A DNA stretch of 64,000 nt from Coniella vitis (taxonomy: Eukaryota > Ascomycota > Sordariomycetes > Diaporthales > Schizoparmaceae), in contig WUJK01000003.1 of the NCBI GenBank assembly GCA_011317545.1, positions 1,860,001-1,924,000 on the forward strand. The letters run 5' to 3'. Below, one piece after another: positions 45,625-57,725 of the stretch. The stretch's first letter is position 1; the number at the start of each line of letters is the position of its first letter. The position numbers and the translations under genes were made by a program. The notes below the pieces were generated by a model. That model saw only the letters and a program-made list of their open reading frames with translations. It made no database searches and was not told where the DNA came from.

Positions 45625-48391
45625 TCAACCAATGAATTCAGTTGTCAGCAATGCCTCCCACGGTTGTCTTGTTTCCCATACCCTCTCCATAAGCGCTCTG
45701 GCCTTGTCGACCTGTCGAAATCCGCTCCGCCGCATGCTGTCCATACGCTCCCTCACCAGCATCCGCTGCTCCTCATCAGTGGTTTCGCATGCCGCAGTGA
45801 AAAGTGGAAATAACATGCTTGCTTCAGCCTTACCCCCAATTGGAACGGTATTGAGACAAGAGAGGATTTTGAGCACGGCGGTTTGAATGTCAGCATGTAA
45901 AGGCGGGCGCTGGAGGACGCGCCGGTGCAGATGCACTAATCCGGCCCAATGATGGGCTTCATTCATCGCCGTGATTTCCCGTCGCTCCCAGTGCGCAACG
46001 CTGCCCGAGGCGTGAAGGTGTTTGCAGGGCTGCGGAGCCCGAGATATAGAGTCCATGATGTTCTCTTCGAGAGCCCACGCTCGCTGCAGCAAGTCGTTGG
46101 GTGGTTGCCAGGTGGCAGCCGCGATACCAGTATTGTTCGCGTGGGCGGTGTCACATTCTTTGGCCAGCTCGGCCACCTGTGCGAGCAAGTAGACGCCACG
46201 CGTGGTTATTCCCATGATACAGTCAATCTCGTCCCACTCCTCCTCGTACTCGTCTTGCTGGTACTCGAGAATCCACTTTGTTGAACTCTCGCCCCGACCG
46301 CCGCTGAGTGAGCCCAGTACATCCAGATACGCAAGCCAACTCCAGAGGAACGCTCGCACTTGATCTTCTTCCTTCCATTCGCGCGTCCACCGTATCCCAT
46401 CCTTGCGCGAGTTGATGAGCTCACGTGCAAGACCCAGATGTCGCTGCCAGGGAATGGCCACCCCGAAAGCCGTGGGACTCACAATCTCGAGCGATGCCAG
46501 CATGATTCCCGTTGCAACGTTTTCATTCGAGATTGATTGACTAGGGTCATTGAGGGCATTCCGTAAGGCCGGAAAGATATCCTGGACCCAATGCGCAATG
46601 CGGGTTGCTGGCTCAGGGTGTCCGAGTAAATGAGCACGATGTGAAGCTGGAAGATTCTGTCAGTCATCAGAGTTAAGAACCAGAAATGACCCCAAAGATA
46701 GGCTGGGACCAGCTGTTGTTTCCTTATTACACTTACCTGCGTATGCAAGCATAAGACTGAGAAGTTTGTCGTTCTTCACAGCCATCTGAGGAAGCACATG
46801 CCGATAAGGGTTGGATTGTTCATCGTCGTGCGGAACAAGGGCCTTGGCTGTGTAATTCATGAAGTGGTGGAAATAGAGAAGGTTCATCGGATTACCAAGT
46901 AACTTCGTAGGTAAAGGTTCCAAGTCGCGCGGGATGCGCACCTGTAATGGCTGTTCGTACAAACCTTTTCGCGCATCTAAATTGTTCGTGCCTTCACTGG
47001 CACTCGGGCTGTTTCCAGTGTTGTGGATATTGTGGTCGTTTTCAGACTGCATGTTACCCATTTGCAAATCTAATATCCCGTGAGCGTCATCATTTGGACC
47101 TAGATCCAGATCGGGGAAACCCGGGTCGAGGCCATAGTACATGGCGACATCTGACAGACAAAGGTTTTTCTTTGCGTTCACCGTTCTTTGAGATGGTGGA
47201 GCGTAGTGCACTGGTCCTGCTGGACCAGGAGGCCCGGATAAGAGCGAGCTGACAGACATTCTGTGTGCATCTGGGGATGAGAATGCCGTCTGTCTGGATC
47301 CGGGAGCGCGTATAATCCCATCCTCACTATATGGAGACGATGCTGCTGGTGTCAAGGGAGAATCGGCGGACCCGGTAGAGGCAACAGTAGCATTAGCTGG
47401 GAGCAGCCCTGGAGAGCTTGCAACCCCTGGTGGGTTGTCAGTGGCTGTCACTCGAGGTACTACTTGCGGCTTTCCATGGGGCGCATCTAGGTCGACGCTG
47501 TATTTCAACCTCTTGGATGGCCGTTGTCGAGCAGCTCCAGCCTGGCTTGCGTCGACGAAGCCCCTTGCTTTCGCATTACTTGGGGGGCGAGGCAAAGAGA
47601 AAATAGGGCTGGCCAAGTCAGGTGAGCGCAGGGGCGTTTCGCCTCCGTCCTCTGGATTGCTGATTGATAACAGCCCATTGAATATCACTGGTCTATGAAT
47701 GGTCTGCACCGAAGTCGTGGCCGGGGGTTCTGAGCGCGGAATGGTGGTGTCTTCGCTTGTGTTGGGGGTGGCCACGGAGAGAGGGGAACGGTGATCTTCT
47801 GTGGCGCGTGATGAGTTGCTTCGAGCATCGGACGGCCGGCGGGGAGGCGGAAGTGAGCTTGACGATGATTCTGACGGGCTGTGGGACAATATAGTTTCGA
47901 AGCCCGGATTCTTCTTCTTACGGCCTTCCCAGTTGAGGCGGATGCTGTAATCGCAAGCCTCACGGGTCCTTTGGCAGCTATTGTATGGTCAGGCCGGCGA
48001 TCTCGGGAATGTAATCTTGCTTGCACCCGCAAAGGCTGGATGGATAATGCAGCGACAGAGGACGGACAGGGTCGGTTGCATGTCCAGATAGACAAGCAGG
48101 CGATGCAGCCGCTACTTCGCTTGAAGAACCGCCAGGAGGCCAAGCAGTGGTTTAATCAATCAAGATGGGAAAGAGGTTGGCAAGATTACTTTACGCATGT
48201 TGGCCGGTTTTCGTCGCATTTAACTTTCCTGGCCTTGCAATTCCTGTTTGTTGCGTTAGCATGCCTATCACGTCTCGTAGCCATGCCCCAAGATTGCTTG
48301 TTATTTGGCGGTTACTCTTGGCTACTCACCAGCACCCATTTCTGCTCCTTTTCTTTGGCTCTGGCGCCCCAGGACGCTTAGGTCGAGGCAT
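45625..48391 (-). CDS. Zn2Cys6 fungal-type transcription factor
   Basis: Model: exons 48391-48330, 48243-48190, 47977-46737 and 46646-45625, 792 aa. The binuclear zinc cluster is encoded over three exons: GC plus WNCKARKVKCDENRPTCV plus NCQRTREACDYS, giving the six Cys with spacing C-x2-C-x6-C-x5-C-x2-C-x6-C. Phases join cleanly, which supports intron 1 (86 bp) and intron 2 (212 bp). A Ser/Pro-rich linker follows, then a helical regulatory region like the fungal-specific Fungal_trans_2 domain (for example the stretch around HRAHLLGHPEPATRIAHWVQDIFPALRNAL, read in parts). Such proteins bind CGG-type sites in the nucleus. Target genes are unknown; the neighbours do not suggest a cluster. Confidence 0.88.
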
Positions 48392-49422
48392 TGCCTCTGA
48401 GCTGAGCTGAGCTGGCCGTGCAGTCTTTGAGCCTGGCCGGCTGCGGACGACCTCGCGTGGGTGCTTGCTGGACCAATAGGAGCGAGGCTGTTGAGGATAT
48501 GCCTATAATCCACTCACTGGTTGTCGGTACAAGCCAGCACCACTCTGCGAAAAGAGTCTGTGGGGTCTCTCTTCTATAGCGCGTCGACGAAGGTGGGAAG
48601 CGAGCGCGACGTTGGGTGTATAGAATTAGATAATGGAATAAGACTCGGCTGTCAGCGGAGATGCAGCGCTCGTTCAACAGATGAGGCTCAGTGCTCCGAG
48701 GATTATAGGGCTTCGGCAACAGACTTGAGAAGCCAAGATCCAGCAGTGTAGGCGATCAGACAGAGATAATCCTCCAAGAGCTTCACCCGCAGATAGGATA
48801 GGGATTAAGCCACGCACAAATTCAAGCCTTGTCGGAGAGAAACGCGCCCCTAGACGTTTGCTGTGTTGTTGCAATGAGAAAGCATTAGCCACAGCCTTAG
48901 AGGAAAGCAACGCAACGCCGGCCCCAAGCAGGCGCAAGTCACCAAATCGGCAGTGGGGTCTACAGCTGATAAGGCTAACCACCTGCATCCATAGGATAGA
49001 GATTACCTTAGGTACTTAGGTACTTGCACACATACTTGACCTAGTAACACATTGAGGGACCTGCAAGCACACCTGGCGCTTTCTCACTCATGATCAGCGC
49101 TAACCCGATACGACTTTTGCTGCCGGTCGCACCTGCTGCACCGCGCGACTCAGCGCTGGCCGTGCTTGATTGCTTGGGATGAGCTCTGATTTGCGACGTC
49201 GGCTGACCTAGGGACGCGGTGACTTCCATTCACGTCTTTGCTAGGGCTGGACCGGTATTGTACTTGTCATAGTGCTCTGTCAATTGATCTACAGCTCGCC
49301 TCGCCTCCATTGCCCCTGCTGCCCCATCTTTGAAGGCCGTGTAGCTGTTTGACTTGAGATGAAAGACGATTTGGGAATGGCTGCCACGACCAAGCACGCT
49401 GCGCGGCAGGGCGCAAGGGCAG
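48392..49422. other. Intergenic region upstream of the Zn2Cys6 gene
   Basis: 1.03 kb between two minus-strand genes. Contains short GAGCT repeats (about 48398-48412) and TAGGTACT repeats near 49009-49024. No gene recognised. Confidence 0.4.
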
Positions 49423-51449
49423 CTATACGATATCAATATTGAGAATCTTGATATCCTCTTCGGGGCGTTCCTTATGGGTTCGCGCATTTTCAATCTTGTG
49501 CACCACATCCAGACCCTGCACCGCGCGCCCAAAGATTGTGTGTTTGTTATCCAACCAAGGCTGGATCCCTTCACGTCAGCGTTCTGTCGTCGCAAATGGT
49601 GCGCATGGTGGCACTTCAGCAAGAGGCTCTTACCGTTTTCTCGGTTGTAATAAAGAATTGGCTTCCGTTAGTATTAGGCCCGGCGTTGGCCATGCTGATC
49701 GTGTACGGCTTGTCGTGTTTAAGGCTGCTGAATTCGTCTTCAAACTCTCTGCCCCAGATACTCTCCCCTCCAGTTCCGTCGCCCAGCGGGTCACCACACT
49801 GAATCATGAACTTGCGGATAACCCGATGGAAAATGGTGTTGTTGTAGTACCCTCTTTTGGAGTGTGTGACGAAATTCTCAACTGCTTTGGGAGCAGCGTC
49901 TGGAAACAAGCGAATGTGAATGTCACCGTATGTCGTATGTATCACCGCTGCTGTGCCTGTTTCTGCCTTCTTCTCTTGTTCTTTCTTAATTCTCTTCGTG
50001 TCCTGTGTCGGTCTTTCATTTTGTATGTCTCTCGAAGATTTGGATATCTCCTCGTCATGGGTAAACATGTAAAACCTTACTTTGTTGACACCAGTAGCGA
50101 AAAGAATTGGATCTCTCGTCTCTGATTCCTCAAGCAAAGGATTGCTTGACGCGGCCATTGCCACAGTTGTGACTCCCTTCTTCTGTGGCGCGCCCTGGTA
50201 GATAGCCAAGTTAAGGGCGCGAAATGGCTCATCTTTGCCGTACACTCTGACGACCTGGTTGGTGTACGTATTGATCACCTTAATGCCTGAGATTGAACCA
50301 TACATGATAAAATGGCCTGACTCGTCGAATACCACATTGGCCATGTTCCGAAGCGATGGCGATTCCAGCTCTCGTTCGACAGCAAGTCGTCTTCCGAATT
50401 CGACGGGGTCGAGCTTCTGAAGGGCTGTCCCTGCCTGTTGCATTTCCTCGACAACCTGGAGAGACTCGTCGTACGTTCTGTGCATCTTTCCTGTTGCAAA
50501 TTCGAAAACCCTGATCTTACGATCCGGCATGGACATTGTAGCAAACTGCTTCCCAGATGGTGATATAGTAAGCGATGTTGGTACCGACTTGGATTTCTTA
50601 AAGTCAAACAGGTTTGTTGAGCTCTTGAACTGAAAAACGTTGTCTGGCTTCTCGTAGTTTGCACTAGGACTCCAATACTCAACCATGCCCTTCTCATCGG
50701 TTGATATCACGCAGTCGTAAGCATCGTTAAACGCTATGATGCTGACTGGGTTCATGTGCAGTTTCCTGACGGTTTGTATAGGTTCTCGCTTTTCTCCTCT
50801 GCCATCATATATGTGAATCGCCGGGCTGCTGTCGTCCGAGACAGCGAGAAGCGGCAGACTCGCTCCCTTTTTATGAATCCAGCAGACACTTCGTGGCACG
50901 TACTCCAGCGGTAGCATGGCCAGCAAGTCGAAGGTGACCACGTCAAATATCTTGACACTCTTGTCCATGCCTGCTGTTGCGAAGCTGCGTCCATCGGCAC
51001 TCACTGATACAGCGCGGACTTCACCCTGGTGCGCGCGGAATTCCTTGACGAATTCTATGCCCTCGGCCACCTTTTTCCAGAACTTGGCCACACCGTCGGC
51101 GGATGTCGTGATGAGGAAATCGGTGCCAGCAGGCGTCATGGTGATGAAGGACAGCTGCTCCTTGTGCATGAGCGATTTGGAATAACGTGTGGATTTCGGC
51201 AGCGCTGAGATGTAGAGTTTCTCGAATGGTAGGACACGACGCTTCTTCTTGGGGGCAGCCGCAGAGGGGAGCTGAGGTCCCATATCGTCGGAAGACGAGT
51301 CATCTGTCGGGAGACAATTGTAAGCTTATTTTCAAGGGAAAGAAAGGGAGAGAGAAAAGAGGAAGACTTGTGCGGGACGTACTATCATCTTCAAATTCGG
51401 CGCGGTCCCGTTTCTGGGACTTCTCTTCGTTTACTTCGCCTTGTTCCAT
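49423..51449 (-). CDS. WD40-repeat cyclophilin, PPWD1 type
   Basis: Model: exons 51449-51383, 51303-49634 and 49560-49423, 624 aa. An acidic N-terminus ending in KKKRRVLPFEKLYI leads into WD40 repeats (about residues 60-400) and a linker, then a cyclophilin domain from about residue 470. Active-site motifs FHRVIRKFMIQCGD and MANAGPNTNGSQFFIT are intact, and the last exon supplies the C-terminal strand (WLDNKHTIFGRAVQGLDVVHK read in parts). PPWD1 is a nuclear peptidyl-prolyl isomerase found in late spliceosomes. The start was chosen at 51449 because it gives a short acidic leader as in relatives; an in-frame upstream ATG region exists but lacks similarity. Confidence 0.9.
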
Positions 51450-52285
51450 ATCTGCAACTGAATGCTGGATCTCATGGGATCTAGAAACCAGGAGCCTTTT
51501 GTCCACCTGCAAAGGCTCGCTGGGGCCCTCGCGGTGAGACAATTCGCCCATGACCGGTGCTTTCTTGGATTTGAAAAGATGAGAAGGAAGCAAGCAAGGT
51601 AGAGAATGAGGCACTGTACGTTGGGAGCCACTTTCCATCCCACGTTCTTTCCAAACGAGAACTCCCAGATGTTGCGCGGCGGCAAAGCAACGCGTTCTTA
51701 TCGATAAGGCTCAGTGTACCGTTGCTATGTACTTGGGTAATCGTATGTAGTAGTATGTGTTTGTCTGCCGGAGCTCAGCTATGTACAAGTACACTGTCCA
51801 TGGCATGTACCGGCCTGGAAAATCACGGTACCTGAACGGATACGTCTGCCCAGGTACTTACGCCGCATGATATAAACGGCCACGGGAGTACTTCAACTTC
51901 ATATCCACTAAGGTTCTCCTGACTATTCTAGCATCATAGGGCAGCAAATCGCTCTCTGTCTATTGACCGTTCGCTACGCTACGTGTACATAGTAGGTGTC
52001 ATGTCAAGTCACCATCGGCATGATCCGGGCTCAACGGAGAATTCGAAACATGCGAAGAATGTCAACGTCACTGGTGCTCGATCGATTTTAACTAACTGTC
52101 GACACGTCAAAGTGGCCCGCCATTTCACCTAGGTTTTCCTGTGAAAGTTGGAAGTCAAACTACAACAACCAAAAAAAAAATACCCTTCAAGCGTGGCCGC
52201 TTCAATTTGCTCTTCTGAATCTTCTGTTTAAGACCCAAGTCCCTGCTCTGTCTGTACCCAACTTTGCCTTGCGATCCGTGGCCAA
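51450..52285. promoter_or_regulatory. Divergent promoter region of the PPWD1-type and FAR-17a-like genes
   Basis: 836 bp between outward-facing starts. Contains several GTACATAG/TACTTG-like motifs (51720-51860, 51983-51995). No clear TATA box or operator identified. Confidence 0.4.
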
Positions 52286-53161
52286 ATGGCGAGTACCAAG
52301 CATCCTCTGCAAAGGCTGGCCTCACCAGCACGATCAGTCTCGGCCATTGTCCACCTTCTTGGGATAGCTTCTTTTACAGCATCCTTTCAATGGCTTTTCA
52401 AGTACCCCAACCCTCAACAGGAGCAATTCGGCGGTAATTTTCCCTCTGCCTAGTTTGCTGGGTCCCTTGATAAAGCGGGACTAGATGACCGCGATCTATA
52501 TTTTGTTTGAGATGTTGACGCCGTTTCCTCACGATAGGCAGCTTTCAATTCCTTACTATCATTGGATTGGCCTTGGCACTCACCAGTATGGTCCTCGGGT
52601 TCCTAGCAGACCTGACACTGAACAAGGCTCTTTTCCGTGCCAAGAACATTGTGTCTGTCTGCGCAACACCGTTGGAGGTGTTAATTAGCATACTGTACTG
52701 GGGCATAAGTCTGATTGACAAGAGACTCTTGTTTCCGGAGGAGCTGCAACTACCATTGATCCCTGACATAGGGTTTCACGCCATGCCAGCTATTATGCTG
52801 GCTTTGGACCTACTGCTCTTTAGTCCGCCTTGGACAATTAAGTTCCAGGGTGCAGTAATGCTTAGCACTGTGATTGCCTTTGCCTACTGGGCCTGGATCG
52901 AGTATTGCTTTACATACAACCATTCGTCAGTGACAGCGCCTATGCGACTATACGATGATGCGAGAATTGGCTGACACCTACCTGTTCAGTTATCCATACC
53001 CGATCTTCACGGTCCTCAGCACGCCTCAGCGGGTTGCGCTGTTTGCCGGCTCAGGCTTCACCTGCGCCTTGAGTACAATGGGTCTCAAGTGGCTGTACGG
53101 CAAAATCAACGCCATTGAGAAGCTACAAAGAGAAGCAGCCAACCCGGTCAAGATGGATTAG
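52286..53161 (+). CDS. FAR-17a/AIG1-like membrane protein
   Basis: Model: exons 52286-52433, 52538-52925 and 52990-53161, 235 aa. Six hydrophobic segments are visible. The family's Thr and His are kept: Thr56 in FLTIIGLAL and His130 in GFHAMPAIMLALDLLLF. In mammals AIG1 and ADTRP use such residues to hydrolyse fatty-acid esters of hydroxy fatty acids; a lipid-ester hydrolase role here is inference. The C-terminal motif YPYPIFTVLSTPQRV is typical of fungal members. Intron 2 has the donor GTCAGT, less usual, but a CTGAC branch site lies before the CAG acceptor and the phase fits. Confidence 0.85.
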
Positions 53162-53929
53162 ACATGCCTGGGGCGAGAGTATGACTACAGATTGAAGCCG
53201 CTCTTTGGGTTTATTCAGATCTACCGTACCTTCGCTGGCGGACGGCATACTGAGTAGCTGCTATTGCAAGCCATAGTGGCTCGCCGTTCTTTGTCTACTT
53301 TCGAACGACCAGCAACATGCTGAACACACAAGAAATACCTATTATGTACTCCTAGGTAGCTGGAACATAGACCGTGACGGGTACTATATAGGAGAAGAAA
53401 TGGTGTACTTATAGTACATGATACTATTACTATAGATGTAGTATGGTTGTGTACATTGTACATTTTGACATGTGGAATGGAAAAGTTTTCGGGAGCTCGG
53501 GTTGACAGCATTTGAATGCGTAAAACAGCCAGTTTTACATATTGCTTAGCGGGCCGGTTTTGATGGGGTGACATCTGGGTGGGTGGCATGGGAGGGACGT
53601 ATACTATGTACACTGACATAGTACTATGTAATGGCGGCACCGGCCGTCTGTGACTCAAACCCTTGCTGCACAAGCACAAGAGGCAGACTGGCAGAATAAA
53701 AAAGCAAAGGAATGAGCATACGTCAATTCGCGAGCGGCCCCTCCAACTTTGTGCGAATTAGTCCCCTACCTTCAAGTCTATTCACAATCGCCACGTTCTC
53801 TCCCGATTCCCTTTCTTGAAAGGCCTTGTTACTTCATTCATTCCCATTCCTTGTTGTGAGCAACTGAGAAAAGTCCGTTGCACCATCTTTTGGCACTCTC
53901 TACCTTTGCGGCATTGATCGCGCGTGACA
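53162..53929. other. Intergenic region upstream of the DAHP synthase gene
   Basis: 768 bp with many GTAC/TACTATA-type motifs (53377-53470 and 53595-53632). No gene recognised. Confidence 0.4.
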
Positions 53930-55274
53930 ATGTCGGTACGTTACTTGCAGCCCCACCGAGCTTCATGTACAGCGGAGACCGCTTCCTAGAGGCTCTTCTG
54001 CTGACTCAACTCGACCTACTGCAGTCCTTCTACATTGAGAACAAGAACGTCGGCAACAAGACCGACAGCGAAGATTGGAGAAGTATGTTGGGACACCTAT
54101 TTGCCTTACTTCCATCGCTGGTGCTGACAACAGACGACTTTCTCAGTTCGTGGCTACAACCCGCTCACGCCGCCTGACCTGCTCCAACATGAGATTCCAC
54201 AGACCACAGCATCGAAGCGAACCGTTGTCGACAGTCGCAATGAGGTCGCCGCCGTGGTGCAAGGCGTAGACAAGAAGGAGCGACTTCTCGTCATTATTGG
54301 GCCATGCTCGATACACGATCCGAAAGCTGCGCTCGAGTACTGCGACATGTTGCTAAAGGAGAAGGAAAAACACAAGGACGAGCTGTTGATTGTGATGCGC
54401 TCTTACCTCGAGAAACCGCGAACGACTGTTGGCTGGAAAGGTCTTATCAACGATCCGGATATCGACAACAGCTTCAACATCAACAAGGGTCTGCGCCTCT
54501 CGCGACAGCTCTTCGTCGATCTGACTTCAAAGGGCATGCCCATTGCTAGCGAGATGTTGGACACTATCTCACCTCAGTTTCTGGCAGATGTCCTGTCATG
54601 CGGAGCGGTTGGTGCTAGAACAACAGAGAGTCAATTGCACAGAGAACTAGCAAGTGGCCTGTCGTTCCCTGTCGGCTTCAAGAACGGAACAGATGGCTCA
54701 CTGAGTGTTGCAATCGATGCCATAGGAGCTGTCAGACACCCTCACCACTTCCTTTCGGTCACCAAGCCCGGTGTCGTGGCTATTGTTGGTACTGTTGGCA
54801 ATGACGATTGCTTCGTGATCTTGCGGGGCGGCACCAAAGGCACAAATTACGATGCAAAGAGCATTGCGGAGGCCAAGGCAGCGTTGCAAAAGGCAGGAGT
54901 TCGGGATAGGTTGATGGTGGATTGCAGTCACGGAAATTCGCTGAAGAACCACAAGAACCAACCCAAGGTTGCTGCTACGCTGGCAGAGCAAATCGAAAAG
55001 GGTGAAACCAGCATTATGGGAGTTATGATCGAGAGCAATATCAACGAGGGTAAGTCTGCCACCTCCTATTCACATCCACTTGTCGCTAATTTTGCAATCA
55101 GGCAGTCAAAAGGTTCCCAAAGAGGGCAAAGAGGGTCTGCAGTACGGTGTGAGCATCACTGATGCTTGCATTGGTTGGCAAGACACCGAGTCCGTCCTGG
55201 ATCTCCTCGCACAGGCTGTGAAGAAGAGAAGGGCAGTGCTTAGTCAAAATGGTGCAAAGGAAGGTAGTGCCTAG
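53930..55274 (+). CDS. aro3: 3-deoxy-D-arabino-heptulosonate 7-phosphate (DAHP) synthase, Aro3-like
   Basis: Model: exons 53930-53935 (ATG TCG only), 54025-54082, 54147-55049 and 55102-55274, 379 aa. Catalyses the first step of the shikimate pathway, joining phosphoenolpyruvate and erythrose 4-phosphate. Signature stretches are intact: IGPCSIHDP, YLEKPRTTVGWKGL, GARTTESQLHRELASGLSFP, GFKNGTDG, DCSHGNS and MIESNINEG. It resembles yeast Aro3 (phenylalanine-inhibited) more than Aro4: EDWRIRGYNPLTPPDLLQHE at the N-terminus and FLSVTKPGVVAIVGT. That isozyme call is inference. The 6-nt first exon with donor GTACGT is short but gives the expected MSSFYIENKNVG start. Confidence 0.92.
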
Positions 55275-55997
55275 GTCGTACACCTCCCACTTCGTCCTCG
55301 GTCAGATGACCCCAAGATCAAGTCAGTTTTATGACTTGCGAGCTAGAGAAGAGTTGTCATATCTTACATTTGCAGTCTTACTTCTTGGCTGGATAAAACC
55401 GTGCAGGAGAACTGAAATCAAAACAAGCTAGCGTGATTTTCTTTCGAAACCTTTGCTTGAAAGCAGTTGCCAAATTCCGAATGTCATCTCCAGCAGCATC
55501 TCCCTGTATGGGTTCCTAGAGAGACACATCTAATCGGCCGCAGTGTCCTGATTGTAGCATGCAACTGCACATTACCTTCCAAAGACATCATTTAGTTCCT
55601 TGTCCTTTGTTGTAGAGACAGGCTGAGAAAAAATTTGTAAACTGTCGATAATTCTGTCTCCATCAGATTGGAATGACCCAGCCATTCGCTTATGGCATGG
55701 AGGTTTGCCTGCCAGGCTGCCAAGGCCTGCCGGGGCCGGCGGGAGGGCATATGCGTGGCTTTTGGCCCCTGCTGAGTCAGTAGGCTAAATTAGAGATAGC
55801 GCCGCTCTGATTGGTTGGACCAGCAGGTCGGAACTGGCCGGGATTCGAACAACTTTGAAGGAAGCTTGCTGCTGGAACCTCACCAACGTTACCGTCTCTA
55901 GCACCTTTTGACGTCCTCCTGCCAGGCATTGGGAGCCGTATCCACCTCAGTCAACACCTTGCGACACCGATTGATCCTGAGCAGTAGATTGCTCAAG
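55275..55997. other. Intergenic region upstream of the cytochrome c1 gene
   Basis: 723 bp. A B-box-like TTCGAATCCC on the minus strand near 55840 lacks a matching tRNA body. Nothing else recognised. Confidence 0.4.
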
Positions 55998-57343
55998 ATG
56001 TTTGCCCGGTCCAGCCTGCGCTCGATGCGCGCCGCCGCCGGGGCAAGAAATGGCGCCATCAACTTCGCCAAGGTACGAGCCAATTTGTCCCTCACTGCCG
56101 TCGCTGGTCAAGGAGTATGGGAACCGGGTGGAGACAGATACTGCCCGATGTCTTGTTCATGACTTGATACTTCCTCACAGACGGTATCGCGGTTGGTGTA
56201 TGAAAGCTAACGCCTGCATTCTTCCTCATCTGTAGCGCGCCGCATCCACATCAACCAACGCGAATGCCGCCCAGAGCCGCGGCCTCAACGTTGCTGCTGC
56301 CGCCTCGACTGCTGTGGCTGCCAGCTCTATCGCCTGGTACTACCACCTCTATGGATCGGAGGCTCACGCCATGACGCCTGCTGAAGAAGGGTAAGCCGAA
56401 CTTGATTGGGAGTTACACGACGCAAAGGACAATTGATGCCTGGATCCTTCTTTCGGAGCTTCCGTGGGCCGTATGCGGAGAATGATGACGGCATATGGGG
56501 CTCAATGGAGGACAACCATAATCAAAACATATGGCTAATCTATTATCTTTACAGACTTCATGCCACTAGCTACCCTTGGGTGCATCAGCAGTGGTTCAAG
56601 ACCTTCGACCACCAGGCGTGAGTATAGCCGAATCGGTTGTGTTCTGGCCATGCGCGCTAATCTTTGCTAGTCTCCGTCGTGGTTTCCAAGTCTACCAGGA
56701 AGTTTGCGCTTCTTGCCACTCTCTTAGCAGAGTCCCGTACCGAGCTCTGGTTGGAACCATCCTAACTGTCGACGAGGCCAAGGCCATTGCCGAGGAGAAC
56801 GAGTACGACAACGAGCCCAACGACCAGGGCGAGATCGAGAAGCGTCCGGGAAAGCTTTCCGACTACCTCCCTGCCCCCTACAAGAACGACGAGGCTGCTC
56901 GGTTCGCCAACAATGGTGCCCTGCCCCCAGATCTGTCTCTGATCGTCAAGGCCCGTCACGGTGGCTGCAACTACATCTTCTCCCTGCTGACTGGCTACCC
57001 TGAGGAGCCCCCAGCTGGTGCCACCGTCGGTGCTGGTCTGAACTTCAACCCCTACTTTCCCGGAACCGGTATCGCCATGGCTCGTGTCCTCTATGACGGT
57101 CTTGTTGAGTACGAGGATGAAACCCCCGCGACGACGTCGCAGATGGCCAAGGACGTTGTCGAGTTCCTCAACTGGGCTGCTGAGCCTGAGATGGACCAAC
57201 GCAAGAAGTACGGTATGCAGGTGCTGATTGTATCCTCGGTGCTCTTTGCTGCGAGCGTCTGGGTCAAGAAGTACAAGTGGGCTTGGCTCAAGACCCGGAA
57301 GATTGCTTACGATCCACCCACCAACACCACTACGCGGCACTAA
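55998..57343 (+). CDS. cyt1: Cytochrome c1, haem subunit of mitochondrial complex III
   Basis: Model: exons 55998-56072, 56236-56390, 56555-56617 and 56671-57343, 321 aa. An Arg/Ala-rich mitochondrial presequence is followed by a hydrophobic sorting segment (SIAWYYHLYG region) as in bipartite signals. The haem site CASCH is at residues 110-114, and the family motifs YPWVHQQWFKTFDHQALRRGFQVY (read in parts), RHGGCNYIFSLLTGY and NFNPYFPGTGIAMA are intact. The axial Met and the C-terminal membrane anchor (VLIVSSVLFAASVWV) are present. It passes electrons from the Rieske protein to cytochrome c. All exon phases match. Confidence 0.96.
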
Positions 57344-57691
57344 ATTGCGACAGCACAAGGGAGGGCTGGCATTTTCAGTCTACGAGTCCAGCGGAGCAGG
57401 GAGTCAAGAGGAGGCCGAACGTATGAAGATGATCAAGCCTAGATTCACACCAGATTCCAGCGTCACTCGCATCGACGAAGTAGAAAAAAGCGGAAGGAAG
57501 ATTGGACCGGAGTAATCTCAAGTGTTAGTAGAGTGTACATCAAACTTTCAGGTCTCAAATGCAACTTTTTTTTTGTGTGTGTGTTTCTTTGCGAGTTAGG
57601 CGGAATCAGCCGTACGGTGGATGCGATGTCATGCTATGCTCACGCCGCATTTAGGAAAGTATAGCTTATGTGTAGGGAGTGAACCGAGGAT

Positions 57692-57725
<34 letters not shown>

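Noticed and set aside
55836..55900. Possible tRNA on the minus strand (TTCGAATCCC box)
   Set aside because: The flanking bases do not form a T-stem and no A-box or acceptor stem is found.
57694..57724. Poly(A) as the tail of a retroposed gene copy or LINE
   Set aside because: No body with similarity to a transcript upstream and no target-site duplication flanking it.
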